A DNA stretch of 64,000 nt. Source: Incurvaria masculella (Eukaryota > Arthropoda > Insecta > Lepidoptera > Incurvariidae). Position 1 is the stretch's first letter. Each line of letters opens with the position of its first letter. The translations under genes were made by a program, and so were the position numbers. Below, one piece after another: positions 11,961 to 21,617 of the stretch. The notes beneath the pieces are model-generated. The model was not told the DNA's origin and searched no databases. It was given only the letters and a program-made list of their open reading frames with translations. The stretch covers positions 5,711,501-5,775,500 of the forward strand of contig OX335659.1 in assembly GCA_946894095.1 (NCBI GenBank), in the 5' to 3' direction.

Positions 11961-12543
11961 ATACATTATAGTAGTATAAGCCTTTTTTGCTAATGATGCC
12001 AAAAGCTCGTCTAATTCGACAGTATATACTGAAGCAGGCTGTAAAGTTTCCGACATTTGAAACGCATGGAGCTATGCGTTTCAAACGTCAAAAACTGCTC
12101 AACCAACATCTGCTGTAAATACTCTTGCGTTATAGAAATGTACAAATTCTCGCGCGCTTGCGTGCCCACCGACCGTAATTGATTACTGATAAATGGATTA
12201 CGCTAAACGCATATTTTTTATTTGGTGTCCAAAACAACGGATTGTTACCAATGGTGAATATGTCAGCGTTGGCATTTCCCGGTTGATTCAGAAATTATCA
12301 GATTTACCGTTGCAGTTTGGCCCATCAGATATTTGTAGCATTGTGCTTTCAATGACCCAGGCATCCTGAGGCATTAACATTGACAGACTTGACAACCGAT
12401 GGATGATTACAAATAAGAAGTTCGCCAACTAGTGGACTTATTGCATCGAAACAAAGAAACTTGAATTATGCTCTGAGAGACAACAATAGAGCAACACAAA
12501 TAATCCCGACGCAAGAGATGAACCCCGGCTGACTGAATATGTT
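11961..12543. other. Unassigned; includes a 12 bp hairpin
   Basis: A perfect hairpin TTTGAAACGCAT / ATGCGTTTCAAA with a 6 base loop sits at about 12056-12085. Otherwise no gene or repeat was recognised. Confidence 0.35.
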
Positions 12544-12665
12544 ATGTGGGTTCTGGCACGTGAAAAGAATACAAGTAGTCATTTATTTTCGTTCATTTTG
12601 TAATAGCCGATTGAGGGATTCATCAATCGTGGTTCGAATTCCACTTAAAATGTAGGTCCCCGAAT
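12544..12665 (+). repeat. SINE fragment with third (unknown) head type
   Basis: Starts with TGTGGGTTCTGGCACGTG and an AAGAATACAA block, then enters the SINE body shared with the tRNA- and 5S-headed copies (GTGGTTCGAATTCCAC, TGTAGGTCCCC). The same head recurs at 31268. Confidence 0.6.
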
Positions 12666-12879
12666 ATTATTGATGTGGCCGCGCATACACACAAATAATC
12701 AGTAAATCTAACTGTAATTACAACAATATCAACTGGCTTGCAACGTTGCCAACTAAGTAAATCAGTTACTCTGAGTGAAAACAGTTGAACATTAAATGAT
12801 ACTGTATCTTTCAATTATTTTCTTAACTGCGTGCAGTAACGGTTTTCTCTTACTGTGTGAAAACTGTCTCTACTTTAGT

Positions 12880-13065
12880 ATTTTTTCCATTCTTACTTAC
12901 GTCTTATATTCAGTGGAAAGGTACTGTCCAATCTGTTAAAATTCCTGCACCTCTTGAAACTGACCAGCTGCATGCCTAATATGTAGTCAGCCGTAATGTT
13001 CAATCAGTTAATTTTCACCAAGCGGTACACTGTTCAATCGGCTTAATTCTAACTGTTTCTGCTCA
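12880..13065 (+). repeat. Dispersed repeat X, copy 1
   Basis: Sequence around CGTCTTATATTCAG, GTCCAATCTGTTAAAA and GTTCAATCGGCTTAA matches the reverse complement of 16930-17125 at many positions. No coding content. Confidence 0.55.
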
Positions 13066-13094
13066 TTATTAGATGTGTTGAGTTAATATCATGA

Positions 13095-13138
13095 TTGTGA
13101 GTATGGAATCAATCAGCCATGTCCATTTACATAAAAAC
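13095..13138 (+). repeat. SINE tail remnant
   Basis: Contains the terminal box ATCAGCCATGTCCATTT and an A-rich end like other SINE tails here. Confidence 0.45.
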
Positions 13139-13187
13139 AATCCGTATAAAAAGTAATGATATCCAATCAAAAACATAAATCGGAAAA

Positions 13188-14943
13188 TAGTAGCCAAGTT
13201 CAATATTAAAAATTTTAACAAAAAAAATAACCGACTTCAAAGAAAAAGCACTAAAAAAATTAAATAATTGCCATTTTTGTAGTTACGATTTTTTGCTATA
13301 TTTTGAGTCGGCGTCAGCCGGGCACGCGCTGCGCCAATCAAGAGAACCTTGGCTACCTTGGCTGACACTGACTCAAAAAATAACAAAAATCGTAACTACA
13401 AAAATGGCTACAAACATGTCTAACGACCGCGGTAACCTCAAAAGTATTACAAAAATGGCAATTATTTTTTACTTTTTAGTGCTTTTTCTTTGAAGTCGGT
13501 TATTTTTTTTGTTGATTTTTTTTTATTTGTTTATTTTTAGTGAATCTGAAGTACAATTACTAATTTGTACACGTCCTTTCCAATAAAAAAAGAATCACCG
13601 AAATCGGTTGGCGTTATATTGAGTTATTCGTCCATTTGTCGCGCACATCTTAATACAAATTTAAGACTTATATGATTTTCTCATGGATGTCATTGTCAGA
13701 ACTTAACCAAATTAAAATGGGACCACTTGGGAAGCACTAGCTTTCATTAAAAAAAATAATCATCAAAATCGGTTCACCCAGGCAAAAGTTATGAGGTAAC
13801 AAACATAAAAAAAAACATACAGACGAATTGATAAAACTGACTTCAAAAAAAGGAGGAGGTTATCAATTCGTCTGTATGTTTTTTTTTTTTGTTTTTTTTT
13901 TTTTTTTTTTATGTTTGTTACCTCATAACTTTTGCCTGGGTGAACCGATTTTGATGATTATTTTTTTAAATGATAGCTAGTGCTTCCCAAGTGGTCCCAT
14001 TTTAATTTGGTTAAGTTCTGACAATGATATCCATGAGAAAATCATAAAAGTCTTAAATTTGTATTAAGATGTGCGCGACAAATGGACGAATAACTCAATA
14101 TAACGCCAACCGATTTCGGTGATTCTTTTTTTATTGGAAAGGACGTGTACAAATTAGTAAGTTTACTTCAGATTCACTAAAAATAAACAAATAAAAAAAC
14201 AAATTTAACAAAAAAAATAACCGACTTCAAAGGAAAATCACTTAAAAGTAAAAAATAATTTTCATTTTTGTAGTTACGATTTCTGTAATTTTTTGAGTCG
14301 GTGTCAGCCAAGGTTAGGTTAGGTTAGGTTAGGTTAGGTTAGGTTAGGTTAGGTTCTCTTGATTGGCGCAGCGGGTGCCCGGCTGACGCCTTCTCAAAAA
14401 ATTACAGAAATCGTAACTACAAAAATGAAAATTATTTTTTACTTTTTAGTGATTTTCCTTTGAAGTCGGTTATTTTTTTTGTTAAATTTGTTTTTTTGAA
14501 GTCGGTTAAAAAATATGGTTGGTTGGCGACTTTTGGAGAATTGATATCTAAATGGGTGCCAAGTTCTGTAGATAACCCGGAAATGTATTATAATTTACAC
14601 AAGGCAGGATAATTTAGGATAAATTGAAGCTCAAAATTTGACTAGGCTGGTTTTCACATACAAATTCTTCTTTTTAAATACGCTAGTTACTGTTTTTATA
14701 TTGTAGGGTTAACATATATTACTCTTATTAAAAAAAATAGTTCGCTGGTAAAAACTAGTCAAGTTAAATCTTGAGCTTCAATTTATCCTAAATTATCGTG
14801 CCTTGTGTAAATTATAAAATGCATATACAATAAAATATAAATACATAAATATAATGCCAGTGCTTGGCACCTATTTAGGTCTCAATTTTTTTGTCGGCGA
14901 AGTCGCCAACCAACCATATTTTTAATATTGAACTTGGCTACCA
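13188..14943. mobile_element. Compound fold-back element with TTAGG array, family F copy 1
   Basis: The outermost 23 bases (GTAGCCAAGTTCAATATTAA...) are repeated inverted at 14921-14943. Inside lie two fold-back units beginning AACAAAAAAAATAACCGACT (13217-13513 and about 14207-14485). Between them is a large hairpin whose arms (13514-13833 and 13860-14205) pair almost base for base around a loop GACTTCAAAAAAAGGAGGAG. The right end holds a further inverted-repeat unit (14513-14921; ends ATATGGTTGGTTGGCGAC). The second fold-back unit carries nine tandem AGGTT units. No protein is encoded. The frames at 13293-13493 and elsewhere are arm shadows. Confidence 0.75.
14311..14355 (+). repeat. Interstitial TTAGG array, nine units
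   Basis: Nine uninterrupted copies of AGGTT, a permutation of the insect telomeric pentamer TTAGG. It sits in the loop of a family F fold-back unit. The equivalent site at 13343-13365 has no array, and the copy at 39096-39125 has six units. Confidence 0.9.
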
Positions 14944-15064
14944 TTATCTCATTTATGTTATTGATGGGATAGATACTAATCGTAATATATTAATAGTAAT
15001 CAGAAATACTTTTCCATAAATGACTGAATTTTAACTATGCTTAAAAAGTAAACAGTTGCACATC

Positions 15065-15150
15065 TTTTTTTCATGAGGTGGGGTGTTTGGGCGACTATAA
15101 CGACTGTAGGTATGGTCTTAGCCGTCCATGTCCAGTTAAATAATAAAACT
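15065..15150 (+). repeat. SINE tail fragment
   Basis: Has GGGTGTTTGGGCGACTATAA and TCTTAGCCGTCCATGTCCAG followed by an A-rich end, as in the 3' part of the other SINEs. Confidence 0.55.
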
Positions 15151-15792
15151 TAATACTATGGAGGTGTCGTGTCCTCTTACTCGACAACGTGCTGAAGTAA
15201 GCAGTAAACGTGGCCACTAAGGTTCGTTCTGAACTGGTGATGAATGCAAGGACCATGTTAAGTGGACCGCTCGTAACTTAAAATAGTGTTATATTTTGTT
15301 AATATTAACCTAAAGGAAAAAAAAGATACTTACTTTCTCCAGGTTAATCAATGAACGTTATGCCAGCGATTTTCAGTTTCGCGTTTGTGCGGAGGCGTTG
15401 AAGGTATTGTTTTAAAAATATCCTTTAGCACGTCCCTAAGGCACGTACGCGGCCGCACGCATGACCTGACGTGTAAACATTGTGTGTGGTTCGCGCAGGT
15501 TTCTGCTCTCAATACTTCCTAGTCTATGGTAACCGGTCTATGGTAGATTATTCGTCTTTGTTTAAGTTTTTTCTGGATATTTAAATTTTAATTGCATCAA
15601 TTGCCGAAGAACATCTTTTCCTGTAACTTGTTTTTTGTTTGTTTTTTGTTTTAAAATCTTCAAATATGTAACAACATATATTATTATATTAATCGTTACA
15701 CTAAATACATTTAAAATGTTGAGTTCTTATTATATTTTTCCTATCCAACTTCGATCAATAATCGTTTTTTTGTGTCCATAATAAATCCTACT
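15151..15792. other. Unassigned stretch
   Basis: No gene or repeat recognised. A GC-rich patch at 15430-15500 has no open frame of note. Confidence 0.35.
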
Positions 15793-16273
15793 TATGCAAG
15801 GTGTTTCGGGATAAGTTACTGAAACTCCAGGAATAGGACTTAATCATTATTAAAAGAAAAAAAGCTTATAACACAAATCGATAATCTGATTTTTTGTGGT
15901 CTGCAGACATGTTGTTGAAGTCACGTAACTAATTTGTATGAGCTCCGCGAAAAAACATCGGAACCTTGATTTGTGTAATAAGCTTTGTAATGAGCATTAT
16001 CTTCAAAGGGCCGATTTTTCAATCCTCAGATAGTACTTATCGGACTCATAGTACAAATTCACGTTTTTCAAAAGATGGAAAGGCATTGCTGGATAATTAT
16101 ATCTTCTATCACATTTATCTGACTATAATTTGGATGGATAAGCAGAAGCGTAAATTAATCTGTCGAATAGTTATCTGGCTGTTTATCAGACTATTGAAAA
16201 ATCAGCCCTAAGAATGAGAACTCCTATTCCTGATCCTGAACTTACCTGAACCTATCCCGAAACAGCCTGTATA
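15793..16273. mobile_element. MITE (TGTTTCGGGATA termini) with a second MITE nested in it
   Basis: The outer termini, TATGCAAGGTGTTTCGGGAT on the left and the inverse of TATACAGGCTGTTTCGGGAT on the right, pair over about 20 bases, and pairing continues inward through CAGGAATAGGA. The nested element occupies 16008-16209. Confidence 0.7.
16008..16209. mobile_element. Nested MITE (AGGGCYGATTTTTCAAT termini)
   Basis: Left end AGGGCCGATTTTTCAAT is matched by the inverted right end AGGGCTGATTTTTCAAT, with further pairing inward. The element explains the 81-codon frame at 15966-16211, which is not a gene. Confidence 0.7.
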
Positions 16274-16320
16274 ATGACGAATCGGTGCACATTAGCGTCC
16301 AGTTGACACAAGGTGTATAA

Positions 16321-16388
16321 ATATTGTTTATTGTTTGTTCATCATCCACAGGCAGCACACTGCACTCGGATATGTCATATTTTATCAT
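16321..16388 (-). repeat. 3' terminal fragment of LINE-2 family
   Basis: The reverse complement (AAAATATGACATATCCGAGT, GCAGTGTGCTGCCTGTGGAT, AATAAACAAT) matches the end of LINE-2 at 5265-5332. This is a short, 5'-truncated copy and helps define the LINE 3' end. Confidence 0.75.
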
Positions 16389-16929
16389 TATATTATATTA
16401 TATCGAGTAACATACATACAAAAAAACATTCAGACTATTTTTTTTAAGTCGGTTAAAAATACTAAGGTTTATCCTTGTAATCTCATCTGGTGACGCTCTT
16501 CCACTTACCTATTGAGATAACATCCGGGACGTTTTTCTATTCGCAGAAATAGTTCATGTTAGTGCCTCGAACCTGCAGTGGCGCGTCGATGGGACCCGAT
16601 AAAAACGAATCTAAGCTCAAAACAGTCCCCGCTCGGGACTGAAATTTACGGCCTGATTCGTGGAGCTTTTCAGCGCAATGCATTTAGTCGAATTCGTCTG
16701 GAGCTGCGTTGGTATGGATGCTTCGTACAGCCGTCTTCATTAAGACAGTAAATAAAAAAGTTATTCAATATGACTACATAAATAGTAGGTCTGACCAAGA
16801 AAACTGAAAAAATTATGTGCATCTGTTCACTGTTTTCACAGTTAAAATTCAGTAATTTATAGTAAATTATTTTTCATTACTATTAATGTATTACGGTAAA
16901 TATCTATTAATGAGACAAAACATTTCGTA
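16389..16929. other. Unassigned stretch with a family F end remnant
   Basis: TTAAGTCGGTTAAAAATAC at 16438-16456 is the terminal sequence of the AAGTCGGTT family. The rest is unassigned; the patch at 16560-16700 has no long frame. Confidence 0.35.
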
Positions 16930-17125
16930 TTAAACGGTTATTTTAACCGATTGAACAGTATTGGTGAAAATCACACGTGTGACAGATCAGATTATTTTCA
17001 GACGGTTATCTTGATTGATCATTACGTCTGACTACAAATTAGGTGTGCAACTGTCCAGTTTCAAAAAGTGCATCAGTTTTAACAGATTGGACAATACTTG
17101 AATATAAGACGCAAATAAGAATGAA
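16930..17125 (-). repeat. Dispersed repeat X, copy 2
   Basis: Reverse complement of the repeat at 12880-13065, sharing ATTCTTATTTGCGTCTTATA and GTCCAATCTGTTAAAA. Confidence 0.55.
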
Positions 17126-17153
17126 AAAAAAATAGACTTCAGCTAGAAACTAT

Positions 17154-17250
17154 AAAAAAGGAGGAGGTTCTCAATTCGACTGTTGTTACCTCAGAACTTT
17201 CGACGAGAAAAAAAGAATTATCAAAATGGGTTCATTTTGCAAGACAGTTG
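17154..17250 (+). repeat. Family F-related fragment (GGAGGAGGTTCTCAATTCG)
   Basis: AAAAAAGGAGGAGGTTCTCA followed by ATTCG and TTGTTACCTCAGAACTTT matches the central-loop region of family F (13845-13935). Confidence 0.55.
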
Positions 17251-17491
17251 TTATTATTTGAATTACAGTTTGACTCACTGATATTTTTTTCAGTGAAACA
17301 GTCCAATTTTCTCCGATTTCACTCATATACGACGCATTTTACCTAGAGTAATTTAGAGTATTGGTCAAATTGAGCTATGCGTACATTAAATATCGTATCA
17401 AAATCGTGTATGTAAGTGGTTCTCAAGTTGGTTTTTAAACCCACTTGCTGGATTGTTAAAGATATCTCCGGGTACTTTTTTTACATTATCG

Positions 17492-17810
17492 TTTTTAGGG
17501 TTCCGTACCCAAAGGGTGCCAACGGAACCCTGTTATTAAGCCTCCGCTGTCCGTCCGTCCGTTATTCCGTCCGTCCGTCCGTCCGTCTAGCACAGGGCTG
17601 TATCTCATGAACATCAATAGATAGGCAACTGAAATTTTCACAGAATTTGTATTTATTTTGCCACTATAACAACAAATAGGTAACATTAAACAATAATTAA
17701 AAAATAAACGGGGCCCCCATATAAACGATGTGATTTTATGGTGTTAAATCTTGTACGATGGTACGGAACCCTTCGTGTGCGAGTCCGACTCGCACTAGGC
17801 CGGTTTTATA
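17492..17810 (+). repeat. AGGGTTCCGTACC repeat with CCGT array, copy a
   Basis: Begins TTTTTAGGGTTCCGTACCCA, has a CCGTCCGTCC microsatellite core at 17546-17586, the GGGCTGTATCTCATGAAC and GAAATTTTCACAGA boxes, and ends GTACGGAACCCTTCGTG plus CGAGTCCGACTCGCAC and GGCCGGTTTT. The ends are imperfect inverted repeats. The frames at 17416-17610 and 17495-17686 come from this repeat. Confidence 0.85.
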
Positions 17811-18459
17811 GTTAAATTCGGGGGCAGAAAAATGTAAATGCATTAATGAAGATATTCATAGCATCCTTCACACACAGTTTCCATTGGACGGCATTAAAAT
17901 TCCACTTCAAACTTTTCACAGTATAATCGATGGCGCCATTTATCACCTCTTCCAAGATCCATCCACAGTTTCTTAGCTCGCTGCCCAACCTCCTCCAGTG
18001 CGGGCAACTCCAACGAAATGGGCACATAAAATCTTTGAAATATTGAGCTATTTCGTCACGCCAATCTGATTGACGAGCCGGGCTAGACGCGGGACCTACC
18101 TGAATCCACTCTAGCCCGGTTTATGGCTCAGATCTCCGTGCTGAATAAACGTCCTTCTCTGACTGATTTACTAAACTATCCTACTTTAATTTTATGCCAG
18201 CACTAAGTCCGTTCGATTGATTCCCACTGGATTTAGGACTGGTCGGGATGCGCGTTCTGTGTTCGGTGAAAGGTTGCATTTTAAATGAATGTGTCTTGTA
18301 TTGTGTTCGTTGTGATTTCTTGATTGTATTCTATACCCTGTCAAATAGTTACTTGTGAGCTTCTGTGACACATTATATATTGTTGTTCGTGTAAAACTGT
18401 TAAAAATATCCTTGCAGATGTTACAGTTAATATGTGGGAAAGGTTACATTATATTTATA
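17811..18459. other. Unassigned; possible decayed coding on minus strand
   Basis: A 71-codon minus-strand frame (17812-18027) is rich in Trp and Cys but has no recognised domain. The patch at 18080-18120 contains an inverted repeat CCGGGCTAGA / TCTAGCCCGG. No firm call. Confidence 0.3.
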
Positions 18460-18738
18460 GTTTTTAGGGTTCCGTACCCAAAGGGTGAAAACGAAACCCA
18501 ACTACTAAGACTACGCCGTCCGTCCGTCCGTCTGTCTGTCACAGGGCTGTATCTCATGAACCGTAATAGGTAGGCAGCTGAAATTTTCACAGAGTGTGTA
18601 TTTATTTTGCCGCTATAACAGCAAACAGGCAAAATAAAAATATAATACCAATTAAAGGGGGCCCCATACAAAAAACGTGATTTTTTTGTGTTCAATCTGT
18701 GACCGCGTTAAATTATGGTACGGAACCCTTCGTGTGTT
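18460..18738 (+). repeat. AGGGTTCCGTACC repeat, copy b
   Basis: Same order of boxes as copy a (17492-17810), with a shorter CCGTCCGTCCGTCTGTCTGT core and no distal GGCCGGTTTT end. Confidence 0.85.
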
Positions 18739-19164
18739 TTTCGTAATGCTTCTTCTTTGCTAGCGAGTTTGTAAACTGCATTTAGCTTGCGATCACTTAC
18801 ACCTTATAGGCATTGTTTCGTTTCCAGCATCTTTTTAAATGCAATTATAAGGCATCTACTGATATCAATTTCTGAACCAGTTTTACTTAATCTTCCGGCA
18901 TTGTACGTCTGCACCATTATTTTAGTGTGAGTAGGAATGGAGGATTTGTGGGCATACGTTTGAACTAGACATTTTATTTACATGATTGGATTAATTCTTT
19001 TTACAGTTTCTGTTCGAGATTGATTCGTTTGTATATCGCTTATCTGATATTTATGTAATTGGTTTGGCCAATAGTAATTGGCGAGAAAATACATAGTCTC
19101 TATAAACAATCGTAGAAATGAAGGTTCTAGATGAACTTTATAAATGTAGTGAGGATACCCCTTT
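18739..19164. other. Unassigned stretch
   Basis: Mostly AT-rich; nothing recognisable. Confidence 0.35.
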
Positions 19165-19302
19165 TTATTCCTGTCCATACAACCTATATCCGGAGCACCC
19201 GCCGCAGATAATTAAAGTACCACATTGTAGTTTCATCGGTTTTTTGAAAACAAATTTATCTGCCTGATCGTCCGGACAAGGAACAGTCGGTGTGTGCCTT
19301 TC
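19165..19302 (-). CDS. Candidate 3'-terminal coding exon, four cysteines
   Basis: On the minus strand a pyrimidine-rich acceptor (TTCTATTTTTCAG) ends at 19303. It is followed by a 45-codon open frame to TAA at 19165, and an AATAAA overlaps that stop. The predicted peptide contains VPCPDDQADKF and LQCGTLIICGGCSGY, that is, four cysteines in a short C-terminal tail. No upstream exon was found (a MITE starts at 19486) and no family is recognised. The nearby GGTGCTCAGAAAAGCC motif belongs to a dispersed repeat, so it could be part of a mobile sequence. Speculative. Confidence 0.25.
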   Translation of the reverse strand, partial: ERHTPTVPCPDDQADKFVFKKPMKLQCGTLIICGGCSGYRLYGQE

Positions 19303-19485
19303 CTGAAAAATAGAACTTGGCTTTTCTGAGCACCTTTGGTCTCTCAATTCTCTCGAGCGTTTGACGTGAAATTAGGAAACATTTACGAGGACGCGGATGC
19401 TATTGGACACGTTTCTTTTGCAATGGTTAACACGTGTTAAATTCGTGACCCTCCCCAAAATTTAAACACCCGAATATATGACCAC

Positions 19486-19861
19486 TTAAGGTCGGCCCGT
19501 AAGCACCTGAAAATTTCGCCTCCCATACAAAAGTAGTTTACTAATAATTTGAAAACCACTGTTCCAACTTACTTGATATTTGGTATCTAATATTAGGCTA
19601 CAAATATCTGTGTCTGCGTGCCTTTGTTTTTTCGGTAAATGTATTCTGGGTCAAACCACAGAGAAAACAAAATTCGTATGAAGATTTTCTTTTTGCATTC
19701 ATTTCATTTGGTTTGGATTTTTCAAAAAAACAAAAGCATGCAGACACAGATATTTGTTACCTGATATTAGATATTAAATATCAATTTAATTGGAATAGCC
19801 GTTTCCAAATGATTAGTAAACTACGTTTGTATGGGGAGCATAGCTTACGGGCCGTTCTTAA
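19486..19861. mobile_element. TTAA-flanked MITE, family M377, copy 1
   Basis: Starts TTAAGGTCGGCCCGTAAGCA and ends with the inverse (TTAAGAACGGCCCGTAAGC read from the right). Long arms pair inward through CCATACAAACGTAGTTTACT and ATTTGAAAAC. TTAA at both ends looks like the target-site duplication. The 88-codon frame at 19713-19979 is a shadow. Confidence 0.75.
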
Positions 19862-20270
19862 GACGTACGGTTGTGAAACGTGGACTCTGACGGTCGCCGT
19901 TGTCAAAAAAATTAAAGTTGCCCAGCAAAGCAACGGAGCGACCCATGCTGGGAATATCGCTACGGGATATGGTGCATAACGAGGCAATCCGCCGACGTAC
20001 CAAAGTAGTCGATATTGGACACCGGGTGGCTAAGCTGAAATGGCAGTGGGCCGGTCACGTCAGCCGAAGTGACGACGAATGTTGGAATAACCGTGTCCTG
20101 CACTGGCGGCCGTGAACAGGAAAACGGAGTGTGGGAAGACCACCCGCCAGGTGGGAAGACGACATCAAGTGCGGAAAGCAGTGATTCCGTACCGCTGAGG
20201 GCCGGAAGGACTGGCGAAAAATTGGACAGGCGTATGTCTAGCAGTGGACGCAAACACGCTGATTGACTGA
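19862..20270 (+). pseudogene. 3' end of an RTE-type retrotransposon, frameshifted
   Basis: Translations in three frames give the typical C-terminal block of RTE-clade ORF2: TYGCETWTLT, then a MLGISLRD segment, IRRRTKVVDIGHRVAKLKWQ, WAGHVSR, and further down GRPP-like and AVDANTL remnants. Frame changes at about 19935 and 20115 mark it as dead. Endonuclease and RT palm are absent. The M377 MITE abuts its left end. Confidence 0.75.
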
Positions 20271-20589
20271 CTGACAGGTTAGGCGATACAACCTTAAATA
20301 CATATTCAGAATATTATAGCTTTATGACGTGAAGTGGTGCTCGTCAACTTGTTTCACAAAAATTTTTGAACACAGAACTTGAGAATCCGATATTTACCTT
20401 TATATATTTAAAATCCCCCGATGCATCTTTCATCTTTTTGAAATTCCAATGGAGTAGTTATTTTTAAAAATAATAAAATATGGATTCACCCTCCCTCATG
20501 ACACAGAATGATATCAGGTTTTATCACGCCCTTATCTTGGCCGAATAAAATTAAGGGATAAAATTCAAACGTATTTTTTTTACATGAAA

Positions 20590-20654
20590 TCTTATACAAT
20601 GCTACGGAACTCTTTTTGTGGGAGTCAGACTCGCACTTGGCCGGTTTTTTAAAT
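20590..20654 (+). repeat. AGGGTTCCGTACC repeat, copy c (3' end only)
   Basis: CTACGGAACTCTTTTTGTGG, GAGTCAGACTCGCACTTGG and CCGGTTTT match the distal end of copy a. Confidence 0.65.
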
Positions 20655-21273
20655 CTCTTTGCTCTTATGAATGAGATGTTATGAACACTACAACTCTTTT
20701 GTTACTCAAATACATCAAAATGGCATCCAACTTGAATTTCTGTATTGACTCATAGTTGAGGCAGCAACCGGCACTACAACCTGTATTTTTTTTATTAAAA
20801 ACCTTTATGGGTAGCTGTGCTGAGGACCGAAAGTGCTCAGAAAAGCCAAAAACACCTCGCCTCGAATAATGTTGCTGTAGGGTATTCTTGATAGCTGCTA
20901 AACGTTGTGGACACCGCAAAGCCTCAACAGTAGTTGCTCAAAGAAAAACCGCGATTTTAATATCGCATAAAAATTTTGCAAACTAAATTATCACCGAGAT
21001 TATAATTCATAAAAGGCGTTCTGAATATACTTGTCATACAGATGCCATTAAAAGGTAGTAAAAATGTTTACGAGTCGGTATTTTTTTAATCAAAGCAATA
21101 AAAGTTATTTTTAGTGTTGTTTTAATGAGATTTGGTTAGCGACGGGGTGGTCTACAGCCTACATGTCATGTTTAGTTAGCTTTATTTTAAAAAATATGAC
21201 AGCTGAAGGAGAGTGTAAATAAATATTAAAGTATTATTTTACTTCTGTATTATCAGGATTATCTTGTATGTAA
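20655..21273. other. Unassigned stretch with one dispersed repeat core
   Basis: Contains GTGCTCAGAAAAGCC at about 20835 (also at about 10460 and, inverted, at about 19325). Nothing else recognised. Confidence 0.35.
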
Positions 21274-21617
21274 GAGCGGCTCGTAGCCTAGTGGCGCGGG
21301 GACTGGTCTAGCCTACCAGAGGTCCGTGTTCAATTTCTCGCCCCGACATGCACCACTTTCTTTCTCTTTCTGAGTTCGATAAGTGCATTTGGTCACGAAT
21401 GCGAGCAGCCCCATGGTTCGGAATCCATGTAAATCTGTAGGTCGTCTTCCCCTACTAGCCCGAACGGGTTGGTACCATCGCATTGGACTAAAAGATGGTC
21501 GAAGCGGCAAGGGAAAATTGTCCATGTTTGCCATCAAGTTCAATGTAGCAGCGCTTATAAAGGGAAGGTCCTGGCATGGCACCTAAAGCCATCCATGTTG
21601 GGTTGCATAAAAAAAAT
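21274..21617 (+). repeat. SINE, tRNA-headed type
   Basis: Very similar to the 6207-6593 copy: GAGCGGCTCGTAGCCTAGTG head, B-box region CGTGTTCAATTTCTC, body and A-rich end. Part of the 3' block (TGTATTGGGCTA) is deleted, so CACCTAAA runs straight into GCCATCCATG. Confidence 0.85.

Noticed and set aside
13293..13493. 66-codon frame and its relatives at 38556-38888
   Set aside because: Shadows of the fold-back arms of family F.
15966..16211. 81-codon frame
   Set aside because: Covers the nested MITE; the ends of the peptide are the MITE termini.
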